Below, in pieces: positions 10,207 to 21,267 of a stretch of 64,000 nt of DNA. This stretch comes from Dendrophyllia cribrosa. Its lineage: Eukaryota; Cnidaria; Anthozoa; Scleractinia; Dendrophylliidae. The notes under the pieces are model-generated. The model worked only from the letters and a program-made list of their open reading frames with translations, was not told the DNA's origin and did no database searches. Every line of letters starts with the position of its first letter. Position 1 is the stretch's first letter. Location of the stretch: positions 2,103,910 through 2,167,909 of the forward strand of contig JAJLRJ010000001.1 of the NCBI GenBank assembly GCA_024195265.1, read 5' to 3'. The position numbers were made by a program, and so were the translations under genes.

Positions 10207-12480
10207 TTAAGGTGGCTCGATATAGTTTTTTTTGGCGCGCGCAGATTGGGTTCTAATTTACCCGCGGGACTTTTAAAAATTTGAGTCATGCAAGAAAAAA
10301 GATAAACAAACATGGCCGCAACACTCCTTTCGCAATTTTATTTTTGCGCCGGCCTGGTTGACTGTGTTTTTCGCGTGTATGCAAGCTAGGTTTACATTCT
10401 TCTTTCTTTGGTGGTAATGTGATTTACCGAGAAAAAGAAAATAGGGCGGTTAAAGTTCCCTGACAAGAATGCAGTGAAGAATTGTTTCGCGATCGACAAC
10501 TCAGCCCCGCATCGACGCAATTTTCCTCTGAATACGAGAGAGTTTATTTTGGGCTGTTTTTAGGGGCAGTGTATTTTTTTTAATCTAAACTCTATTAAAA
10601 GAGTAATGCAGAATGTGTTGGGAAAGACAGTTCATCTTCTAATAAGAACAAACAGCAACAGAGCGTGTGCGCGACGAAGTTCCCACCCACTGCATGATAT
10701 TTGTGGTCGATTCTCGTCATCAATTCGATAAGAAAATGCACAAAAAAAGGGTTATCCAGCTACGAACCACCAGAGGAAATAAAAAGCAAAAAGAAAGCAG
10801 ACGTTGTATGGCTTTTAATGAAGCAGCAAATCAGAAATACTCAAAGAAGAAAATTAGGAAATCTTCGATCTGGCGTTCAAGAAAAGACACAACAAGACGG
10901 CTACAGTGATTATCAATTTGTAGTTTTTGACACGGAGACAACTTCTTTAGACAAAATAGCAGCTATAACTAAACAGGTAAACACTTACAATTACTATGTG
11001 CATTTTCCCAAAATGCAATATCAGCTACTACGCTTCTCGATTTAACAAACTGTCAGTGGAATCGATAAATGGTCAGAAAACTTTGCTCAAAGAAAACGTT
11101 CCAGTGCATACTGTTCAACTGAGCGATTTCACCACTTTTCTCTCCAGTAATGCTATCGCAAATTGCCACAGCGTTTTGATCGGCCACAATTCTTTTGTTT
11201 TGACACTCCCACATTGCTACGCTGTCTTAGGCTCTCTCCTCCGCAGAGGCTCCTATCAGTTGGGCATGAGTTCAAAGAAACACTTTCATCCATGAAAAAT
11301 TCTATTCGCCGACAGTCTTCACCTTGTCAAAACACCCGAATCGTTCAATCCGGGAGGAAAGCCCTGTAGAAGCAATCTTCCATCGGTTTTAAAATCTGTT
11401 TTTAATGAAGAGCTTTTTAGCACATGATGCTTTGGAAGATGTCTTTGCTCTCCATCGCGTATTTATTATTATTTCAATCCCCGTCGTTGTAAACAACGGC
11501 AATGTAAATCCCGCCTCCTTCGCTTTCGAAGACATGGTATTTTTAGACGAACGCTTCCAGCGTGTGCAATTTCAGGGATAACATCTTTTCTCAGAGTAAT
11601 AATGGGCTGGTAAAGCAAAGCCTCCGACAAAAAATTGCAGAAAGTGGCCTGTCCTACCAGGACTTACAGCGTCTCTAGAGAGGCTCGCAATTTTGAGCAG
11701 AGCGCCGACAGCAGCGATTCCATCCACACCACGAGGAACAAAGCATCCAGCGATTTTAGCCAGAATTGTTAATCATTTCGAAGGAAAGTGATGTACCAGC
11801 CATTACTAGACACGATTCATCCAAAAGATAACAGTTTCTATCTCACAAAAAGCTGCACAGCGCGAAAGAGATTTGTCTATAAATGAATAAACAAGAATAA
11901 CATCCGCAAATCGACCACAAAATCCGCGCGGAGGAGTGGCGTGACAACTGCCACGCATGCGTAATTGCCGATCTTGTCGTGTCAAAATTTTCAGAAATTT
12001 GAAACTTTCGAAGTCCACACTTCCGCTTCCGCTCGGTAAATTTTTTTCATTTTTTGCATGTTGACTTCGTTCTATACAAAGTGCGTTTTACGCGATTTTC
12101 AAAAAATTCTGTCAACAGAGAAAAAAATTACCAACGAATTCTAAAAAACGCGTTTTTTCTTTAAAATTTCTGACAGATTTTTTTTAAAGTTGGTACTCGG
12201 GTAGAACACAGGGGTCGAAGGCCGTATGCAAAATTTAAACAGAATTCACCGTGGAATTTTAAAGATAATTGAAGATATGTCTGTTTTGAGGCCCTACTAA
12301 AAAGCCCAATGGCGTTGCCATGGCAACGCCAACCTCGATACATGTATGGCAAATTAATACTGTAATATTATCTTGATTTCGGGGTAAAATGTGATGACGA
12401 TCCGCCAAGTATAACTCTAATTGTTTTGCCTCCAAATATACTATACAGGGAAACCAAAATACTATATCGAGCCACCTTAA
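10207..12480 (+). mobile_element. Inner TTAA-targeting DNA transposon
   Basis: TTAA at 10207-10210 with GGTGGCTCGATATAGT matches ACTATATCGAGCCACC plus TTAA at 12461-12480 in inverted orientation. A third, lone end of the same family (TTAAGGTGGCTCTGAATCCC) is at 10080. The inner element carries the broken exonuclease described separately. The elements are related by the shared GGTGGCTC tip, so this is self-insertion of one family. Confidence 0.72.
10680..11480 (+). pseudogene. Broken DEDDh-type (DnaQ/EXOIII-fold) exonuclease
   Basis: Fragments in shifting frames add up to one exonuclease domain. The first motif is FVVFDTETTSL (near 10918), giving the D-x-E pair. Next comes a segment SRFNKLSVESINGQKTL with the usual linker character. 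The second motif is LIGHNS followed in another frame by FDTPTLLR (near 11180-11220). The last is a HDALEDV-like motif (near 11425) supplying His and Asp. All four acidic positions and the His are recognisable but no single frame joins them, and a stop and several shifts intervene. It is a relic carried by the inner TTAA element. Such domains degrade DNA or RNA from the 3' end; here no function is expected. Confidence 0.6.
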
Positions 12481-12687
12481 AGCTAAAATTATGGGTGTTT
12501 TTTATAGCACGTTATACTGTTGCTATAGTAACATATTGTGTCACAAAAATGATAACAACGTGTTCACCAATCATTGGGCATTCGTTTGATATCATGATTG
12601 TAGCATCAACTGATAAAGAGTGGTTATAATGACCCATTAAATTCTAAGTCTTGAAAAGTGCTGAAAACTGTAACGGAGCCACCTTAA

Positions 12688-13166
12688 ATCAGGTTTCCTT
12701 ACAATACAGGTTATTGTTACAGGTTAACAAGTTTAGTTGTACTTTCACTGACACAGTACCGTGAACGTCTTTAAATCATTCATGCTTAAATAATTTCATA
12801 AAATGAAAATGAAAGAAGCTGGAAATATCCTGCGATATTTATTTAAACAAGATCTAGAGTTCAACTTTCAACTAAAGGCAAAACCATGGATGAGACCAGG
12901 TTTGTAACAAATTATGCAACTTGTCAGTGTTGTATGATGGATAAATGAACCTACTACGTAGACCCCACGGACACTAACAATATCTTGAATTTTTGAAACA
13001 CCAAGAGAGATATTTTTAATAGGCACTTTGGCAGAATTTTATATATTAAATTAAGACCGCAATAGGACTTTTCCTTCTGCACGAATTTTTTTCTTTGCCT
13101 TTTTCTTTGCACGAATTTTTTTTCCTGACAATTTCCCTTGCATGAATTTTTTTTTTGTATTCCCCC

Positions 13167-13208
<42 letters not shown>

Positions 13209-13327
13209 CACCATTCTAATGGTCCGTCCCTAATTTGCGCGCGAAAATTGTAATCGTTGACAGAAATAAACGAGTTAAAAATCATCATTTTCGTGCTATA
13301 TTATCTCACTGTTTTAGTATATACTAA
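12688..13327. other. Non-coding stretch with a poly-C run
   Basis: AT-rich, with short GCACGAATTTTTTTC iterations at 13080-13155 that lead into a C homopolymer at about 13165-13205. No gene. Confidence 0.5.
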
Positions 13328-13436
13328 AACAACTATTCACCTCAGTGTCGGTGGCCAGTAATGGATATTTACCTCGCTGCTTCGCCTCTCGGTAAATATC
13401 CACCACTAGCCACCTCCACTTCGGTGAATAGTTGTT
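13328..13436. repeat. Foldback (hairpin) MITE
   Basis: Arm 13328-13373 (AACAACTATTCACCTC...GGATATTTACC) pairs with 13391-13436 (GGTAAATATCC...GAATAGTTGTT) with few mismatches around a 17-bp loop. No target duplication could be fixed. Confidence 0.75.
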
Positions 13437-14324
13437 AATTATCATTCGATACATTTTTTTCTTCCTTTTCATTGAACGAGAGTCCACCACGTGACTTGCG
13501 AATAACTGCCTGTGAATAATTCTGCTCATTCGCACAACGGTTCAAAGTTGTTTTGCTGCGGATAATTGTTTTGCTCCCGTCCTCTACAATGGCTGCTCGA
13601 TTTCTACTGTTTTAGCAGTTATGAATAAATATTAAATTGCAAAACATAATACCTCGATGATCACACGATAAAACGATTATCAGCTACCAGTTTCGAACCA
13701 GTTCCGTACCAGCCAATCGGTTATAGTTGAAATATTTATGTTGTATGTTTTTGTTTCGTATTTTTTGGTGAATTTTCACTACGTTATCAATTAAAGTTCA
13801 TAATCGTTAGATGTTAATGACTCATTGAAGTCGAATATAACGGCATCATAACTCGAAGCACATACATGTATACTATCTTCACTTTATAACGTTTTACAAT
13901 AACAAGAACAGTTTGTATTTTCCTCTGACGGTTCGAGTTATTGACATTCTACTGGTTCTAGTCGTGATAATATCACCAGAAAATCCGGCTCAATCACTAC
14001 AGATCGCAAAATACTGAAGAACACGCAAAATGCGCAGCCTATTTTAATTAAAGTTTTTATCTTTATCTTTTTGCCAACATATTGTAATACATAAAATGTA
14101 ATAAAAAAACATATAATTAAATAATGGCAAGAAAGAGAGACAAAAGAATATAATATTAGCGAGGACATCTTCTTAAAGTCATAAGTGCTTACCAAGTTTA
14201 TTAAAGGTCCTCCTCGTACTATAAAGTTGTATAAGATGAATCCAGTTTCTAATATAACAGCGACTCGCCGGGTGAAAATAATGTTTGTCACTCACAGAAT
14301 TTGTCCGATTGATTGTGCTATCAG
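13437..14324. other. Region downstream of the GPCR, probably including its 3' UTR
   Basis: AT-rich. A 117-codon minus-strand frame is present at 13938-14291 but shows no family features. It is best read as 3' untranslated sequence of the receptor gene. Confidence 0.4.
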
Positions 14325-15413
14325 TTAGGCTCTCGTAGCAACGGTACTTTGCATTTCTTCAATACCGTCGTCTCTGCGGAATAAAAATCGTTTGATTCCG
14401 GCGCGAAACTGTTTGTTAATCCCACTATAAATAAGAGGATTTGCAAACGAATTACAATAACGAAGGAAAAGTATAACATAGTTTACAACATACATGGGTT
14501 TACCCCGGCAAGATGGACAGTATGTGTAAACAAGAAAGAAAACAAAGAAAGGACACCAGCAGATGAAGTGCGTTCCCATGATCACAGTTAGAGTTTTCGC
14601 TCCTTTAAGCTCCCGTTTTATGCCGCGTTTAGAGCTCCCGGATACCGCGAGATCATTTGGCATGGATTGCGATTCTATTCTTCGAGCGTGCGTGCGTGCT
14701 ACTTGAAAAATGTTCCAGTAAGCAAAGACCATAACGGCAACTGGGAAAACAAAACTCGCCAACGTGATGAAAGTCACGTATTCGCGTCCAACGAACAAAC
14801 AGGATTCGTCCTCACCGTCTTCAGGTTCCTTAATGAGCGATAGGAACGCAGCACAAGAGACTATTAACGAATAGACCCAAATAAAGATCATGCAAAATAC
14901 AGCTTTTCGCTGAGTGACTATCGCGTGATAGTAGAGTGAATACTTTACAGCAACATATCGCTCCAAGCTGATCATGGCAAGGCACAGAATCGACGCCGTG
15001 CCACAGGCGATATCCAGGACAATTTGGCAACGGTATAAAAGGATGTTGTTAGTTGTTAACTGGGATGCGACAAAAAGCGGTATCAGTATGGCGGCAATTA
15101 AGATATCTGCGACTGCGAGGTTAATAACAAAGTAGTGTCTTATAAGCCTGAGCTGTCGGTAGAGAAAGAAAACGATGCAAACGAGGACATTCGTGGCGAT
15201 CGACAGCACTGCAACCACAATAAGTGGTATGACCAAGGCTAAAGTCGCTCTTGGGCAAGTAGCTGGAACCGGGGCCTCCGTTGGCAAGCAAAGGTCGAGA
15301 AAATGTTTCCAGCAACCATGATCGAAATCAGGCTCACTGATATTGTTTTTCAAGTCATATTCCATACATTTGTTGGCAGCAACTTTGCATTCAGTGCTTG
15401 AATGCGGTTCCAT
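14325..15413 (-). CDS. Class A (rhodopsin-like) G protein-coupled receptor, amine-receptor-like
   Basis: Intact 362-aa single-exon receptor of the plasma membrane. The N-terminus of about 55 aa has one N-glycosylation site (N24-I-S) and four or five cysteines. Seven membrane spans follow. Landmarks are TNVLV in TM1 (N75), NLAVAD in TM2 (D103), ERY at the end of TM3 (151-153), C205 in the second outer loop, P224 in TM5, C285-W-x-P-F-F in TM6 and N325-P-L-I-Y in TM7. Counting back from ERY puts D134 at position 3.32, the amine-binding Asp. S220 (5.46), F289/F290 and Y319 (7.43) also fit biogenic amine receptors. The TM3 cysteine C129 is two residues closer to D134 than in vertebrate amine receptors. 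The ligand cannot be named. A short C-tail follows TM7 without a clear palmitoylation Cys. It has no neighbouring gene nearer than INPP5F. Confidence 0.93.
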   Translation of the reverse strand: MEPHSSTECKVAANKCMEYDLKNNISEPDFDHGCWKHFLDLCLPTEAPVPATCPRATLALVIPLIVVAVLSIATNVLVCIVFFLYRQLRLIRHYFVINLAVADILIAAILIPLFVASQLTTNNILLYRCQIVLDIACGTASILCLAMISLERYVAVKYSLYYHAIVTQRKAVFCMIFIWVYSLIVSCAAFLSLIKEPEDGEDESCLFVGREYVTFITLASFVFPVAVMVFAYWNIFQVARTHARRIESQSMPNDLAVSGSSKRGIKRELKGAKTLTVIMGTHFICWCPFFVFFLVYTYCPSCRGKPMYVVNYVILFLRYCNSFANPLIYSGINKQFRAGIKRFLFRRDDGIEEMQSTVATRA

Positions 15414-18400
15414 GATCTCAAAATAGCGAAAAACGAGAGAAATGTGCGTCGATGGATATTGTACTGGAGTCGCTCACTGCACTGTCCTCGAATGATGTGA
15501 ACCTCGCAGCTTTTTAGAGGGGCTTTTAAAACAGTTATCGCAAGGAAAATAAATGAGAATAATTAATGGCAACCTAAGTGTATTTGACCAGCTGAACGTT
15601 TGCGGGAGAAAAAGATTTCGCGAGACAAGAAGTCTTTCAGAGCTGTCAATTTTTAAAAGGTCAGATGTCAATCAATATCCACACTTTGAACACATACACG
15701 CATCAAGCACGAACATAATATAAAACAACGTTTGCTGTTATACTTTAAAAAACTCTTTATTAAAATTCACATAAATGCGTTAAAGTTATTTTTGTTTCTT
15801 CTGCTTCGATCTTAATGCATATACCTGTCTTCACTCTGTAATTTATTTTTGGCATATCCTAATTTATGAACCTTCTAAAGTCATTAACGAATTCTAGAAA
15901 CGTTCATTGGCTATAATGTCACAAAATATGACAGGGTATATATGAATAATGTAAAAAAAATTAACGATAAAATCGAACGACGTTTCGATGATTTTTACAT
16001 GCTTATGTATTACCAAACCTTTCGTGCTTTTATATGAATCATTGATTTTAAAGGATCAATATTCAATAATATATCTAGGACAAAATCTAGAATTTTTTCT
16101 GCGCATAAAAACTACATTAAAAAGTGTGAGCTCACATTGTACTGACAACTAATTGTTTTCGTTATTCTTTTTCTAAGCACACAAAGCATTTGCTGACTTT
16201 ATCTAAACTTTTGAACTATCTTTTCAAGTTAAAGCAAACATTTCGCAAGCTACGACATAAAAGTAATTAAAACCTGCATTAGAACTCAACAAACCCCTTT
16301 TCTAACATAAGACTGAGATTAAAAATAATATTCATCATCACTTACGCGGCGTAAAATGAAATTCAAAGTGCTAATGATGGAAAATCGTGTTGTTTTGATC
16401 ACGCCGAAATAAAAAAATGTCCATTTAGTATTCCGCTTCAGCGGGATTTTTATTTTAAAACTGTATAAATTATCAACTTTAGCGATATAGAGAAACTCGT
16501 TGTTGTAAAACTATGTTAAATTTTACACCATTGGTAAACAACAGTTTGCGTTTCGACAAAAGAGGAAAAAATATCGAGAATACTGATATTAGTTTCCAGT
16601 TGTAAATTTCCTTTCGAAATCGGGCGTTCGAGCAGTTCACGTCGACATTAAATAAAATACTGCCGATTAAAAATTAAAATGGTGTTGGGAATTATATATC
16701 AAACGGGTTTGCATTCGTTTCGTTTAATCGGGATATTTAACGCGGGAAAGATGAGGGTTGACTGAAAATAAAACGACGCGTGTGTGAAATTATTTTTAAT
16801 GAAATGTATTGCAGTGATAAGACACTGTTTCTAGTCTTTTGAAGCAAGCCATTTATAAATAAGGAGAAAATGAAAATGAATATGAATTTTCATTTGTCAA
16901 AGGCAAATAAGAAATCCCATTTCTTAGTAAAGACGGAACTAATTACAGTCCGTGGCTTATTTCATGCGCTTGAATCTTAGTTGATAAGTTTAACTTTACT
17001 TTCAGAGTTTTATAATAGTCACTGTGACTCGATCTGTCAAGGAGCAACTACCAATTTCCGGTAAATCTTCGCGGAAGTACCCGAAGATTTCTCGATTCTC
17101 ATTATACAATCATAAATAATCCTAGTTTCACGAACTGAAAGTATATCTCGAAGTGTTTTCGATTCCCTTGGTGGTGAAACGACGCCATAAAATATGCGAA
17201 CTACCTAAGTTCGGAAACAACTTTTAAGATTTTAAACCCTTGAGGGTCGGAAATGGACCGTTTTGCGTACTATGAAATGGTTTTTTCCATAAATTGGTCA
17301 CTGAGGTTAAGAGTCCTAAACCGAATTTTTGACTAAACCTGTTAGCTAATGGATGCATGAGTCGATGAGACCATTAAATGGGTCAAACTTTTATCTGATT
17401 TTACATGGCTGACATGACTTATTTTATAATAACGCGAATATGACGTTAGCTGGTATTAGTGTTCTGTTAGTTTGCCAAGAGCTTACTCAGAGAACAGCGA
17501 AATCCGACACGGAGAATTTTCAAGATAAAACGTTTGCTTTACCTCTTGCTGCAATTATTAGCGTATTTGAAACATTAGCATATCGATGTATATCCAGGCA
17601 AATACGGTTCCGATTTTCTGATAGCCGGATTTCATAACATGTTAGAAGATATTTCCGATCCTAGTAAACATCAAACTTCAAGACATTTTCAAGCCTAGTT
17701 CAAACAAACTCTGCAAACTAGCTAATGGCACTATAAAGTGAATACAGTTGTCTCATAAATGAGGCTAAACTCGACAGTGGAATATGGCAAGTTTAGATGG
17801 GGTTTCGGCAAGGATGCAGCCTGTAGGCGGAATAAGTCTAGTTCAAATAAAATAAATGAAAGAAAAACTGCTAGTATTCGTTATCCTGTCCTGGCGCGAA
17901 ACAGTCTTTTCTACTTTGTTTGATACTGAACTGAAGTGTGGTAGATCGAGAAACCAGTAATTAAATTGCAGAACACTGCAGAGCCCAGTAAAGATGAGAC
18001 GCCCTATACAGTTCTAAACAGTTCTAATTAAAGCAAAGACTGAATTTGTCGTGTCGTAGAACAGTCGATGAACTCTCCCAGTCAGTATACATCCATCACG
18101 ATTTCTTTCATGCTCACTGTGTTCTCCTGCCGGCTTTCTTTAAAAGATAGGAGAACCTTGTTCGGTTAAAAAAAAAACGAAAGAAAAAACATCAACCAAG
18201 CTGAGAGATGGCGGAAATACGACCTCTGAAGTTTTAAACGTAAAAAGGCATCACATTTTCAATGCGTTATCATATAATGGAGTAAATAGAGATACAGGAT
18301 TTGAATGTCAAAATTGACAAATGGAATTTCACTGAGATACGTCCTTCCGATTTTCAGTCCTTGTTTAAACAAAGCCTAATAATGGTCGTACAAATAGAAT

Positions 18401-18479
18401 ACTGTGAATTGACTTTGAAAAAGACAACAAGCACTAAATGCGGACAACTTAAATGACCAAGCAGCTCGCCACCAGTCTC
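15414..18479. other. Long non-coding stretch
   Basis: About 3 kb of AT-rich DNA upstream of the receptor gene; its promoter presumably lies in the first few hundred bases. I saw no gene, RNA gene or clear transposon ends. Short frames are of chance length. Confidence 0.5.
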
Positions 18480-18576
18480 CCAGCCGGTAGCTCAGTTGGT
18501 TAGAGTTGGGCATGGGTTCGATTCTTGTCGGGGACTCAGATTTTGTGGGAGGTGGCCTGAGGTGGCCAGTGGTTTA
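18480..18576 (+). mobile_element. tRNA-derived SINE fragment
   Basis: An A-box-like TAGCTCAGTTGGTTAGAG and, about 15 bases on, a B-box-like GGGTTCGATTC are present. The anticodon arm is missing, so this is not a working tRNA but a polymerase-III-type SINE head. The SINE body is interrupted by the MITE at 18577-18929 and seems to continue beyond it, where another tRNA-like TTCAAGTCCTCC stretch occurs (18930-19035). Confidence 0.55.
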
Positions 18577-18929
18577 GGCTAGTTTTCACTAGCGACGGAT
18601 CGATTCCGGATCAGGAGTCGTAAGGGCGCTTACGACCTGGTTAAAATCAAACTATAGAGCTGGACTCGTAAGCTCGACGGAATCGATTGCGCTTATGACT
18701 CCGTCGCTTACGATGAGTGAAAACTAGATCGTCACAGTCGCAAGCTGAAGTGGGAGAATAAACCAATCACAATGCCTATTCCCAGGCCCTCCGAGTACAG
18801 ATCTCTGCTTACGACTCCGACAATCTAGTTTTCATTAGATCGTAAGCGACGGAATAATGAGCGCAATCGGAAACTGCTCTCGACTAGATGCGCTTCTGAT
18901 TACGACTCCGCCGCCAGTGAAAACCAACC
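18577..18929. mobile_element. MITE with GTTTTCACT-type inverted ends
   Basis: It starts GGCTAGTTTTCACTAGCG and ends CGCCAGTGAAAACCAACC. TTTA occurs on both sides (18573-18576 and 18930-18933) as a probable target duplication. Two further internal inverted copies of the end motif (GAGTGAAAACTA at 18715-18726 and CTAGTTTTCATTAG at 18827-18840) split the element into two foldback halves, as if two copies had fused. Confidence 0.6.
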
Positions 18930-19267
18930 TTTAGGAGGCTGGATTTGCAATTCGGAGGTCCTGTTTTCAAGTCCTCCGCTCTGCAAACTTGATGGATTTG
19001 CAAACTGTAGCCCGGTGTTCAAATCCTAGGCCACACCTAGTTAACACCCAGCTGGTCAGCCTTCCACCAGTTGCGATTTTTTAAAATGTTTATGTTCAGT
19101 CTGCAAAGTTAATTTCTGCCATTTATTGTCTCCAGTTTTCACTTTCATGTTTAATACATTTACAGCTAAATAAAGCTGTTCATTCGACTTCCTTTTAAAC
19201 TCGTAAATACACGAAGCGTTTAATGAATTATTGAAGTGGGACAAAATTTCACTCATTCGGCTGTTGA

Positions 19268-19562
19268 CACTAGGTGGGGTGTTAGACGCAAGGGAAGTGG
19301 ACTGTGTTAGAGGGTGGGGAGTTAGACGCAAGGGAAGTGGGCGGCGTTGAAGGAGAGGGGAAGGGGGGGAGTTGGACGCAAGGGAAGTGAACGGCGTTGG
19401 AGTGGAGTTAGACGCAAGGGAAGTGGACAGCGTTGGAGGGGAGGGGGGAGGGTAGGGATTTAGACGCAAGGGAAGTGGACGGCGTTGGAGGGGTGGGTGG
19501 GGATTTAGACGCAAGGGAAGTGGACTGTGTTGGAGGGGGGGGGGGGGGGCAGTTAGACGCAG
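19268..19562 (+). repeat. GC-rich minisatellite
   Basis: About seven units of roughly 40-55 bp, each with TTAGACGCAAGGGAAGTGG followed by a G-rich spacer such as GGCGTTGGAGGGG. A 170-codon Pro-rich minus-strand frame (19056-19568) is an artefact of this array. A related short block lies at 51660-51760. Confidence 0.8.
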
Positions 19563-21004
19563 GGACAAAACGTCTATGAGAGGGGAGGGTCCGAACGTTT
19601 TGTATTCTCGAGTTGGCTCACCGAACCCTTTGATTTATTTGATCTGTACGTGATTTCGAATTGACGCAGTCCCGATGAAACTGGAATTAATGTCGTAGGC
19701 TCGTACAGTAGGTGTGATTATGGATTAATGTCTTAGGCTCGTACAGTAGGTATGATTATGGATTAATGCAGAAAATCTGCCAAACAGGAAATTAAACAGC
19801 GCGCGATGGCTGCCGCGTTATTCAGATAAAATACCTCATGTAATCCACACAAACACTCACGCATGAATAACCACAACACAAACACAGTTTAATTCAATTT
19901 AATTTCAACAGATGGAGGTGGAATCACCCCTAATTATTAGGCACAGCCTTGGTCAAAAGTCAAGAAAATTTACAAAAAAAAATAACCCTAAAATTCATGT
20001 TACAAAAAATCAAATTTCAAAATCACCTAAAGATAACATACAAACATTCAACTTTAAAAAGAGAACTTTAAAATTTATCTACATGGACGTAAATGGAAAT
20101 CTTTAGACAATACCTTTTAAAAGCTACTTTTTAACAGAAAACGTTTTCAAACAATTTTATTTAATGAAACGATAAAACGTTATTTGCTAAGCGGAACTTT
20201 TGATAGTATTTTATATCTAGCTATTCGTAATTCTCCCAATCAAAAAATGGTAACCATAACGTTTTCTTTTTTTCATTTTTGTTAATTCTATTTTGTTGTT
20301 GTTGACGCAATAAAATAATACAATGAAATAAAAAAGCAAACATTAAAAAAAATATATAGATTTAACGTGCGTCGTTGGTCTTGTTGTTTGAATGATATTG
20401 GGAGCAAAGCGAGAAAATGTAGTGGAGAAGCTGGACAAATGTGCCGACCAAGCGGAGATTTGTCTTAACGCAAAGATGCAAGTTAAAAGCTTTCCATGGG
20501 ATACAAGGAGCACTGACAGATCAATCAAATGTGACATTTGCTTAAAACGAAGAGCATGCGTTTTGAAAACAACGGCGTAATAGTTTAAAACAGCCAAAAT
20601 CAATAGCATTTGTTCTTCGCATCTATGCGTATTAAACAGACTTTTGAAAACCCGCGAGAAGCATCGACTTCAATTAACTTCCTTCATCAACTAGTCATTC
20701 CTCATGTCACAGATGAAAAAAGGACAATTTCTTGATGTTGTATCAGTATATGTTGCGATCACTGAATGAGTTAACACGACGTAAAACCCTAATCACAGTA
20801 TTGACAGCAAAACACATTCAACCTTTCAGTACGTATCACATCGTTCATGGACTGATAAATTCAAATTGAGAGGGTAGCAACCCTTTTGCACCGATGGCCA
20901 TTTACACTTGTTCTCGTTTTCTTTTAACTAAAATATATAAGGGCAATAATGCGAGGAATCCATTGAATTATACGACCTCATCCTGATTAAATATGAAGCC
21001 AGTC
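19563..21004. other. Non-coding stretch with a 38-bp tandem duplication
   Basis: TAATGTC(G/T)TAGGCTCGTACAG-type units of 38 bp are duplicated at about 19688-19763. The rest is AT-rich, with no gene seen up to the Penelope insertion site. Confidence 0.5.
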
Positions 21005-21128
21005 CTATCCAGACTAATGAATGGGGTTAGTTTCTAGAGAAACTGTGGTGCTGCGTCGGTGGGGGGATGAAACACGAGAATTTAGTTTTATCGACTGAGT
21101 CGATAAGGTAAATTGACCACCGTAAAAA

Positions 21129-21177
21129 GATTCAAATAGCTGACGTTTCGAGCTCTAGCCCTTCGTCGGAGCGAATC
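21129..21177 (-). ncRNA. Hammerhead-ribozyme-like motif, minus copy
   Basis: Exact mirror of the motif in the other arm, 91 bp 3' of the minus-copy stop codon. Same stem I pairing, same U-to-C change in the core. Being identical in both arms, the change pre-dates the inverted duplication. Confidence 0.6.
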
Positions 21178-21267
21178 AAGGAATTGTGGGTAGTGTGTGG
21201 TTTTATATAGTAAGCGGTGGAGCTACGCTATTGGTGGAAATTTGGTGACGTGAAAAACAAATGTAGA

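Larger units (their letters stand above)
10018..12687. mobile_element. Outer TTAA-targeting DNA transposon
   Basis: TTAA at 10018-10021 is followed by GGTGGCTCCCAACAGTTTCC. The reverse complement of GGTGGCTCCGTTACAGTTTT precedes TTAA at 12684-12687. The inverted match continues through CAGCACTTT and CAAGACTTAGA, about 45 bp. TTAA duplications are used by piggyBac and Kolobok transposons, and I cannot decide between them without a transposase. A second element of the same end type is nested inside. Confidence 0.72.

Noticed and set aside
13938..14291. 117-codon minus-strand hydrophobic frame next to the GPCR
   Set aside because: AT-rich composition alone gives such residues; no motif, and it sits where the receptor's 3' UTR is expected.
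18480..18540. Functional tRNA gene
   Set aside because: A and B boxes are too close together and the anticodon arm is missing.
19056..19568. Pro/Leu-rich 170-codon minus-strand frame
   Set aside because: It is produced by the G-rich minisatellite; there is no codon-level conservation between units.
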